Shown: positions 57,556-64,000 of the stretch, piece by piece
Layout of the letters: each line of letters begins with the position of its first letter
How positions within the stretch are numbered: position 1 is the stretch's first letter
Assembly: GCA_029961685.1 (NCBI GenBank)
Contig: JARWKL010000003.1
Span: forward strand, 17,850,467 to 17,914,466
Source: Aristolochia californica
Lineage: Eukaryota > Streptophyta > Magnoliopsida > Piperales > Aristolochiaceae
Direction: 5' to 3'
DNA length: 64,000 bases
The notes under the pieces: generated by a model
What the model was told of the DNA's origin: nothing
Seen by the model: only the letters and a program-made list of their open reading frames with translations
Databases searched by the model: none
Program-made: the position numbers and the translations under genes

Positions 57556-57988
57556 TGTTGGAAGACATTTCCAAGCCCACACAACCAAGGAAGGCTCACA
57601 TATCTAAGAGTATTATAATATGGGTCACACAACCAAGGAAGGCCCACAAGATGGGCCCAATCACATAAGAAGTAGGACCCACAATGATTACCATGATCTG
57701 GTATCCTTATCACATCAGTTGGAAGATCAAGAAGGACTCACATAGGCATCTTTATCTTATGATCATGTCCTAGAAAAGTTTTAGTTTGATTTATGTTTGT
57801 CTTTTATCTATATTGAGTCATTTAATTATGCTAGGACTTATCTTTAAGTGTTAGAGTTTGGGTGTAATTGGGACAAAGGTAGTTTTATTGTAATTGGACT
57901 CTACTACCTTCCTCTATTATAAATAGAGGTTCATGTACATTGATTACAATAAGTCAATGAAGTATTTATCTTTTCCATAAATTCAACA
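57556..57988 (+). repeat. NA-2 3' LTR
   Basis: 433 bp, TGTTGGAAGACATTTCC...AAATTCAACA, paired with 42636-43053. CTATTATAAATAGAGG lies near 57915. The satellite resumes at 57989 in phase with 42635. Confidence 0.94.
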
Positions 57989-58799
57989 ATTTTAAAATCC
58001 AAACTTGAGTTTTCACTCTCCCTTTTTTCTTTCATAAAAAAAAATGATAAGTCAAATAGATCACAATAAAATAAAAATTCTAGCGTTTATATATGGAAAA
58101 AATTTAAAACAATAATAAATGTAAGTAAAGAAAATTTATCCAAACACCACAAATGAACAACAAAGTTTTGTTATCCGTGTTTTGGAAATTTCACAAGTAC
58201 AACCCCTAATAGCTTGGAATTTTATAAGAAAAAAGATTTCTAATTGTTCATAACATGTTTTAAATATGCACAAAACTTGTTGAAGATGAAAATGACCCAA
58301 GGATCCAAGAATTTTAAGGAGAACAAAAAATGCTCATTAAATTCTCAAGTGAACGTGCGGTGGGATAGTTACCCGATCCAAACAAGTCATTTTTTCCCGT
58401 TTACAAAAGTTAATCTAACACTCATAGATCATTGTAAATTGATTGATCGAGTAACGAACTATATTTTTGTAAGAAATGACTTGTGGATTAGGAATCAACA
58501 CTCAGTTAAATACCCCGCTCTCCCCTTATTCCGATGTTTGCAAAACCTAATATATAAAAACTAAAAGAGTTTTAAAATCCCTAAAAATTACAGAGACTTT
58601 TTGGAATTATCTCTCTCTACATTTGGGTGCATTTCCATTTTAGATGTCAAGTTTTGTTTTAAAATCCAAACTTGAGTTTTCACTCACACTTTTTTCTCTC
58701 GTTAAAAAAAGGATAAGGTAAAATTTAAAACAATAATAAATGTAAGTAAAGAAAATCTATCCACACACCTCAAACAAACACCAAAGTTTTATTATCAAT
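57989..58799. repeat. Satellite array segment, about 1.2 monomers
   Basis: It restarts with ATTTTAAAATCCAAACTTGAG, continuing the monomer cut by NA-2, and carries all the usual landmarks (ACCACAAATGAACAACAAAG near 58145; CTCAAACAAACACC near 58768). It ends at TATCAAT (58799), where the NA-4 LTR begins. This is the last satellite seen in the window. Confidence 0.93.
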
Positions 58800-59236
58800 T
58801 GTTGATTTTCAGGACTCCATGAATTTAGTTCATGGAGAAAAAGGGAAAGAAACCCATTGGGAGAAAACTGGAGGAAGAAGGTTTATGGAACTGATTATCC
58901 TTACCCTCCCCCTGAAGATGTATTTATAGATTTATGAAACTACTGTATTACAATAATACCCCTGAACTTAGGGTTTAGGGTTTAGGGTGTTAACCCAGGA
59001 AGTTTAACTTAATTACATCAATGCCATCTCTATGAGATGACCCTTTATTTACCATCTTGCCATCAATGTATGTCGGCCTATGGGCCTTCTCCATGTTTTG
59101 TGGGCCTAGAGCCCATCTTCTATTTCTCTTGGATCCATGGGTCTTCCTTGGTCTTATGGGATTGGGCCCATCTTCTAATACACTTGGATATGTGAGCCTT
59201 CCTTGATTGTTGTTGTTTGGGCTCTCTCTTCCAACA
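58800..59236 (-). repeat. NA-4 LTR (3' LTR of a minus-strand element)
   Basis: 437 bp, plus-strand TGTTGATTTTCAGG...GCTCTCTCTTCCAACA, followed by CTCCCCCTAAACTTGG, the complement of a purine tract. It contains three telomere-like units (about 58968-58988) and a TATA-like TATTTATAGATTTATG on the complement. Beyond a shared start (TGTTGGAAGA) and phrases such as AAGATGGGCC, it is not the same LTR as in NA-1 to NA-3. The partner LTR is not found in the window. Confidence 0.85.
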
Positions 59237-60028
59237 CTCCCCCTAAACTTGGGGTGAAAGAACAACATGAACTCCCAGCTTGTTGTAAATGATGTATATA
59301 ATATTTTTTGTATATGCCTTCATCTTCCAACACACCCGCTCACACTGGTGCTTTCATTCATGAGGCCCAACTGGTATAATATCAGTGAGAGTAAATCACT
59401 CCTAGCCTCTAAGATATTGCTCTAAAGTGTCCACCTCCTCCACCATGTCCCTCCATAGGACAACGACTCTCAAGTGGTAGAGTAATATATGATCTTAATG
59501 GGGGGAAGTAACATAAATATAACAATAAGTTCCTCCGTCATGGACTTCCAACCACAAAAATTTTGTTATTTTTTACTGGAATGAAGTTCCTTCGTCATGG
59601 ACTCCCAACCACAAAAATTTGATATTTTTGACTGGGATGAAGCTCCTCCGTCATGGACTCCCAACCAAAAATAAATTTGATATTTTTGAAGGAGATGAAG
59701 TTTCTCCGTTATGGACTCCCAGCAACAAATAAATTTGATATTTTTGACGCGGATGAAGTTCTGCCGTCATGGACTCCCAACCACAAATACATTTGATATT
59801 TTTACGGGGATGAAGCTACTCCGTCATGAACTCCCAACCAAAAAAAAAAAAAAAAATTGATATTTTTGATGGGTTGGCAATTAATAATGGCATGAGGCTA
59901 TCTCTTCTTCAATGTCTCATCAAAAGAGACACAATAGCAGTAGCTGAAATGGGTTTGGCTTTGACCCATTTAACACGACCCAAAATAATCCTTGTAAAAT
60001 GATCCATGAACTAATCTGATGCACATAT
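59237..60028 (-). mobile_element. NA-4 internal region, 3' part
   Basis: Its 3' internal part is homologous to NA-3 read backwards: AACTCCCAGCTTG, CTCCATAGGACAACGACTCTC, the minisatellite, then AATGTCTC-AAAAGAGACA-AATAG. Homology fades near 60028, so the 5' half is replaced or absent. No coding domain is seen. Confidence 0.78.
59526..59870 (-). repeat. About 57-bp minisatellite in NA-4, six units
   Basis: CCGTCATGGACTCCCAACCA-type units recur near 59530, 59588, 59644, 59701, 59759 and 59816. They are the antisense version of the NA-3 58-bp unit. An A-run of about 17 bases follows the sixth unit (59840-59857). Confidence 0.9.
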
Positions 60029-60989
60029 TTGTACCAATTAATATGCTGACCAAGGAATAATCTGTCATTTCTTCAAAAATAATAATCCAGCCAGAGAAAT
60101 GTTTTTACCGAGTCATGCCGAAATCTTGGGCACGTTTACTAAGGCAAAAAATAAGTGGCCTGAGTCAAGTTGACTCGGTCCGAGTTGGTATGGGTTGACT
60201 CTGTCCAGAACAGAAGAGTGGGCCCTGAATTGACTTGGGCGAGTCCAGGTTGCGCCAGTGGGCCATTGTGCTGATTAATTCATGTTTCCTAACTTACGAA
60301 ACATGAAATATTTGAATAGTGAAATATTCGTCTTCCCCCCCGGCTTCTTCGGTGGAAATAGAGCTCGACGGGAGCTCGAAAGGAAAGTTTCCAACCCTCT
60401 TCTTCCTCGACGTAGAGTGAAAACTCAGAAGGAAATTTTCCAACCCAACTTTGTCTTCTCCGGCAGTGGCGGGTTGTCTATCCCCACGGCTGAACAGAGA
60501 ACGATGGAAAAAAAACATTGTAGCAGTACATCTTCTTCTCAGACGTCGACGCTGTGATGGATTTGGTGATGAAGAAAACTCGCTAGAAACAGTATTCTAG
60601 ACGAAGTAAGCAGCTGGGGAGAAGTATTTTTCGAAAGCTATTGTCATCTTCGACATTCAAAACAAATTGGGAGCAGCAGCAGCAGTGGTGACGGGAAGGT
60701 TAACCATTTTATCATGAGAAATTGGTTTCTCATAAGGGTGGTCTCAAACTGATGGAAGGTTGACAAAGTGAAGGTTTTTGATACAGTTTTGGTCCCCTAT
60801 CTCGTCACTCAACCACCATTCAGTTTAGCCATCGCCGAGAGTGTTCAGAGATTGGAAGCGCCAAACAGAGAGAACAAAGACTTACGAAATTAGAAGCATA
60901 TTGAAGGAGGTATGATCTTTGCTTCCGTTTATATTTATATGATGAATTCATGATGTTAGAAATTCATATATATATTTAAGTCTTATAGT
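60029..60989. other. Unassigned region, probably including the Copia-2 5' LTR
   Basis: About 1 kb between the end of NA-4 homology and the Copia-2 primer site. A perfect 8-bp inverted repeat, CATGTTTC...GAAACATG, spans 60281-60305. A more GC-rich segment (60330-60900) gives short open frames without recognisable domains. Since only one LTR of Copia-2 would be in the window, I cannot fix its boundaries. The LTR must end at or just before 60989. Confidence 0.5.
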
Positions 60990-61001
60990 TGGTATTAGAG
61001 C

Positions 61002-62062
61002 ATACCTCTAATCTAGCGTTTCGATTCCAATAATGAGCGTTTTCTGTGCGCTCTTTGTATGAGAATTTCCCTCACCACTTTCGACAGCTGAAACTCTAGC
61101 ATCAGTGAAAAGCATCGGAGAAAGACGCAGTGAGGATTCGAACACTCGTGCTGGCAAAATATTCGGCTATAGTGACCATTATAAGGCCACTGGCCATCTG
61201 CCTGTTATGTATATTGAAAATTTTATATTTATTTCCTGTTACAGTTTTTATGCATTTTTGGCATATATTTAAATGCATGAAATTAAAGTTATGTAACAGT
61301 TTTATGCATTTTTTGGCATATATTTAAATGCATGAAATTAAAGTTATGCATAATATTATAGTTTTTAATTTTGCATATATTATGAGAATTTTTTGTGCAT
61401 AATGATAACATGTTAGTGTAGGTTAAAATAATGCAATTCATTGTATTCTCATACATTTATGAGATTTAATGTCTAGTATCCATATAATTTTTATTAATTA
61501 GAGAGTATCCACAACATCTTTAATTTAATAAAAATTATATATTATGATTAGGATCACATAAAGAATATTAGACATTAATTGTAACTAATTTTACTAAATA
61601 TAATAAACTTTATCCCACATGAATTTTTATTATATTTGAGTTTATAAGTTAGGATAAAATATCAAGTTATTCATAATTTACCCACAGGAACTATGAATTC
61701 ATAAATAATTTGATAGTTTTATCATAAAGAAAAAGTAGATATTAATTGTAATTAATTATACTTAATATAATAAATTTTATCCCACATGAATTTTTATTAT
61801 ATTTGAGTATATTAATAAGGATAAAATATCAAATTATTCATAATTTACCCACAGGAATTATGAATTCATAAATAATTTGATAGTTTGATCATACAGTTTA
61901 CTCATAAAGAATATTACTGCTTGAATAAAAAAACATTTAGCCCAGAGGCAACGTTTTTTATGTCAATAGATTCAATTTTAAGCATGATTTACATTTGTAA
62001 AGCATGATATTTTATTCAGGCCTCAATTTTAACATAAGCATGTAATTTGTAATTTTATGCAG
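61002..62062 (+). other. Copia-2 leader with tandem duplications
   Basis: Very AT-rich, without coding domains. A 55-bp repeat lies at 61241-61350 (ACAGTTTTTATGCATTTTTGG and its copy at 61296). A 167-bp repeat lies at 61574-61740 and 61741-61900 (ATTAATTGTAA...TTTATCCCACATGAATTTTT). The leader ends TTTTATGCAG at 62062, a good 3' splice-site consensus, directly before the Gag-like frame. Confidence 0.8.
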
Positions 62063-62655
62063 TTGTACAACCTGCACATTTCTCTGATATTTGTTGTGAT
62101 ATCCTTGATATTAAGGGAGATAACTATAAGGTCTGGAAAGAGAGAATACTTCTTCATTTAGGGTGGATGGACATAGACTATGCTATTAGGAAACACAAAC
62201 CACCAGCAATTACTGATACCAGCAGTGCAGCTGAAATCCCACTTTTTGCATGATGGGAACGATCTAATCACCTCAGTGTAATGTTCATTAAGACTAAAAT
62301 TGCTGCTAGTATTAGTGGTTTTGTTGAGCAGCATGAAAATGTCAATGACTTGCTGAAAGCCATTGATAAACAATTTGTCACTTCAGATAAGGCATTAGCA
62401 AGCACCCTTATCATGAAGCTCTCATCCCTGAAGCACACCAGTATGAGAGGTGTGTGCGAGAACATCATGCAAATGAGGGATATTGCGGCTCAATTAAAAA
62501 TCTCGAGGTTGAAATGTCATAATCTTTTGTGGTGCATTACATCCAGAATTCCCTTCCGCACCAATATGGACCCTTCAAAACCTCGTACAACACACATAAA
62601 GATAAATGGTTAGTTAATGAACTTTTGACCATGTGTGTTCAAGATGAAGGGAGAC
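62063..62655 (+). pseudogene. gag: Copia-2 gag (stop, frameshift)
   Basis: The frame runs from VVQPAHFSDICCDILDIKGD through NYKVWKERILLHLGWMDIDY. A TGA at 62251-62253 interrupts before WERSN. The frame continues as FIKTKIAASISGFVEQHENV and FVTSDKALASTLIMKLSSLK. A frameshift near 62510-62525 moves to VHYIQNSLPHQYGPFKTSYN and HKDKWLVNELLTMCVQDEGR. No ATG precedes the conserved part in frame, so the start codon may lie in an upstream exon. Gag would assemble particles in the cytoplasm. Confidence 0.87.
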
Positions 62656-63209
62656 TGGTGATGGAACAAGCAGAAAGTGCAATGCAGGTAACACATGGAA
62701 AGGACAAAGATAATCCAACCTCATTTGTTTGTTATGAATCTAATATGGTTAATGTCAATATTAACACATTGTGGATTGATTATGGATCAACAATCCTCAT
62801 TTCAAATTCCTTGCAAGGTTTGCAAAACCTAAGGAAACCAGTGGGAAGTGAGCATCACATTTTCTCAGGAGACAAGATGAGCTCACATGTGGAAGCTATA
62901 GGAACTTCCTATTTAAATTTAAGTAGTGGCTTTGTTTTAAAATTAGAAAAGACCTTTTATGTTTCAAGTTTCTCTAGAAACTTGAGTTCAGTTTCAAGGC
63001 TTGTACCTTATAAATATTCATTTAATTTTTCAGACTCATCTTTCAATTTATATTATATCTCTGATTGTGTTGGGAATGGTACATTGTTTGATGGTCTTTA
63101 TAGCATTAATTTACAAAACAATGCCACTTACGATTCAATGCATGTTCACACTAGTAATAAAAGAGGTGTTATTAATGAGGATTCCTCTACATTATGGCAC
63201 CAAAGATGA
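62656..63209 (+). pseudogene. pol: Copia-2 protease region, zinc knuckle missing
   Basis: MEQAESAMQVTHGKDKDN joins directly to PTSFVCYESNMVNVNINTLW. In related elements a Lys-rich linker and a CCHC zinc knuckle stand between these parts, so the knuckle appears deleted in frame. The protease site reads WIDYGSTILIS, with D-Y-G where D-S-G is usual. KLEKTFYVSSFSRNLSSVSR and DSSTLWHQR follow, and the frame then meets a TGA at about 63207, where GHI of the H..H zinc domain continues. Confidence 0.87.
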
Positions 63210-64000
63210 GGTCATATCTCCATAGATAGAATTAAAAGATTAGTTAATGAAGGGGTACTTAATACTCTGGATTTTACTGATTTTGAGACTTGTGTAGACT
63301 GCATTAAGGGAAAGCAGACTAACAAGTCAAAAAAAGGTGCCAATAGGTGTTCAACCATATTAGAGACAATACACACTGATATATGTAGTCCAAACATGGA
63401 CTCACATGGTCAGAAACACTTCATCTCTTTTATAGATGATTACCCACAATACATGTATCTCTACATACTTTATAAAAAGAATGAAGCATTAGATGCCTTT
63501 AAGAAATTTAAGGCTGAAGTAGAGACGCAATGCGGTAAGCAAATTAAGATCCTGAGATCAGATAGAGGTGGAGAATACTATGGTAGATACACAGAGAATG
63601 GACAAGCACCTGGGCCATTTGCAAAGTTTCTTCAAGAACATGGGATTATTGCCCAATATACCATGCCTGGTTTTCCGGACCAAAATGGTGTAGCAGAAAG
63701 AAGAAACTGAACATTATTAAGCATGGTGTATGCTTAGCAACTCCAATCTTCCTAGATCCTTGTGGCCTGAAGCACTTAAGATGACAGTGTATATATTAAA
63801 CCGAGTTCCAACCAAGGCTGTTCCAAAAATTCCATTTGAATTATGGAAAGGTAGGAAACCGAGTTTGCGACATATGTGTGTTTGGGGATGCCCGTATGAA
63901 GGTTGGCAAAGATGCTCGTGTTTGGGGACCATTAGTGGGTATTTCATTAGATATGCTGAAAGGTCCAAAGGTTACAAATTTTATTGTCCATCTCACAACA
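63210..64000 (+). pseudogene. pol: Copia-2 integrase (incomplete at window end)
   Basis: In phase after the stop: GHISIDRIKRLVNEGVLNTL and CVDCIKGKQTNKSKKG form the pre-integrase zinc domain. The core has ILETIHTDICSP (first Asp), FISFIDDYPQYMYLYIL, QIKILRSDRGGEYYGRY (second Asp) and DQNGVAERRN (Glu). All three catalytic acids are kept. A TGA at 63708-63710 and a frameshift follow, then [21 protein letters not shown] and [20 protein letters not shown]. The gene continues beyond the window. Confidence 0.9.

Larger units (their letters stand above)
42636..57988 (+). mobile_element. NA-2: non-autonomous LTR element hosting nested insertions
   Basis: LTRs at 42636-43053 and 57556-57988. The flanking five bases are GTTTT (42631-42635) and ATTTT (57989-57993), a duplication with one change. 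Without the nested Gypsy-2 (43465-56216) the element is about 2.6 kb. Its internal parts (43054-43464 and 56222-57555) match NA-3 and contain no gag or pol, so it depends on another element for mobility. By eye the LTRs differ by about 8% plus an indel of roughly 18 bp. Confidence 0.92.
60990..64000 (+). mobile_element. Copia-2: 5' part of a Ty1/copia element, runs off the window
   Basis: A Met-tRNA-type primer site (TGGTATTAGAGC, 60990-61001), an AT-rich leader of about 1.06 kb, then gag, protease and integrase in copia order. The RT would lie beyond 64000. The gag type (LDIKGDNYKVWKERILLHLG) belongs to a widespread plant copia group with a UBN2/DUF4219-type Gag. It has stops, a frameshift, no zinc knuckle and an altered protease site. 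Confidence 0.9.

Noticed and set aside
58990..59268. A 92-residue minus-strand open frame at the right end of the array.
   Set aside because: It lies almost entirely within the NA-4 LTR and includes its purine tract.
53561..59870. CRISPR-like array from the regularly spaced 57-58-bp units.
   Set aside because: The whole unit is repeated without unique spacers, the setting is a plant nuclear retroelement, and there are no cas genes.
60282..60557. A 91-residue open frame that could be a host gene exon.
   Set aside because: There is no recognisable domain, splice sites are not supported, and it lies where the Copia-2 LTR is expected.
1..64000. tRNA, rRNA or snRNA genes.
   Set aside because: I saw no cloverleaf with A and B boxes and no rRNA segment. 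The tRNA-like strings are retroelement primer sites.

Overview
This is nuclear DNA from a flowering plant. It contains no gene that I can assign to the host as a working single-copy gene. Nearly everything is tandem satellite DNA or LTR retrotransposons of the Ty1/copia and Ty3/gypsy types. All usable elements have primer sites matching plant initiator-Met tRNA (TGGTATCAGA-like), and the gypsy elements carry chromodomains, as plant chromoviruses do. This mix is typical of pericentromeric or centromere-proximal heterochromatin. I cannot name the species.

The background is an AT-rich satellite with a monomer of about 0.67-0.69 kb. It is seen at 1-15, 5877-9164, 13621-14242, 14694-20090, 23931-33159, 33792-42635 and 57989-58799, about 42 monomers in total. 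Most insertions into it are clean. Copia-1 (16-5876, TSD CTTGA), Gypsy-1 (9165-13620, TSD AAATG), solo LTR-1 (14243-14693, TSD AGTTG), solo LTR-2 (33160-33791, TSD TCAAG) and NA-2 (42636-57988, TSD GTTTT/ATTTT) all leave the monomer phase intact. The 20091-23930 block is not clean. It joins the 3' part of a minus-strand non-autonomous LTR element (NA-1) to a Myb/SANT-like gene fragment, three 298-bp repeats, a telomere-motif tract, a GA-rich tract and two identical 201-bp repeats.

The most complex locus, 42636-57988, is a four-level nest. The satellite holds NA-2, a non-autonomous LTR element. NA-2 holds Gypsy-2 (43465-56216), and Gypsy-2 holds both Gypsy-3 (44597-49707, minus strand) and NA-3 (51772-54640). 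Removing the inner elements rejoins the outer ones, except at Gypsy-3, where flanking Gypsy-2 gag sequence is missing and no TSD is visible.

The right end has another satellite segment, then NA-4 (minus, one LTR, 58800 to about 60028), an unassigned stretch, and the 5' part of Copia-2, which runs off the window after its integrase domain.

No element here looks autonomous: every gag-pol has stops, frameshifts or missing catalytic or zinc-binding residues. The most interesting signals are a satellite inverted repeat struck by three unrelated LTR insertions, a second satellite palindrome whose arms appear to co-vary, the nested locus, and the Myb/SANT-retroelement chimera.
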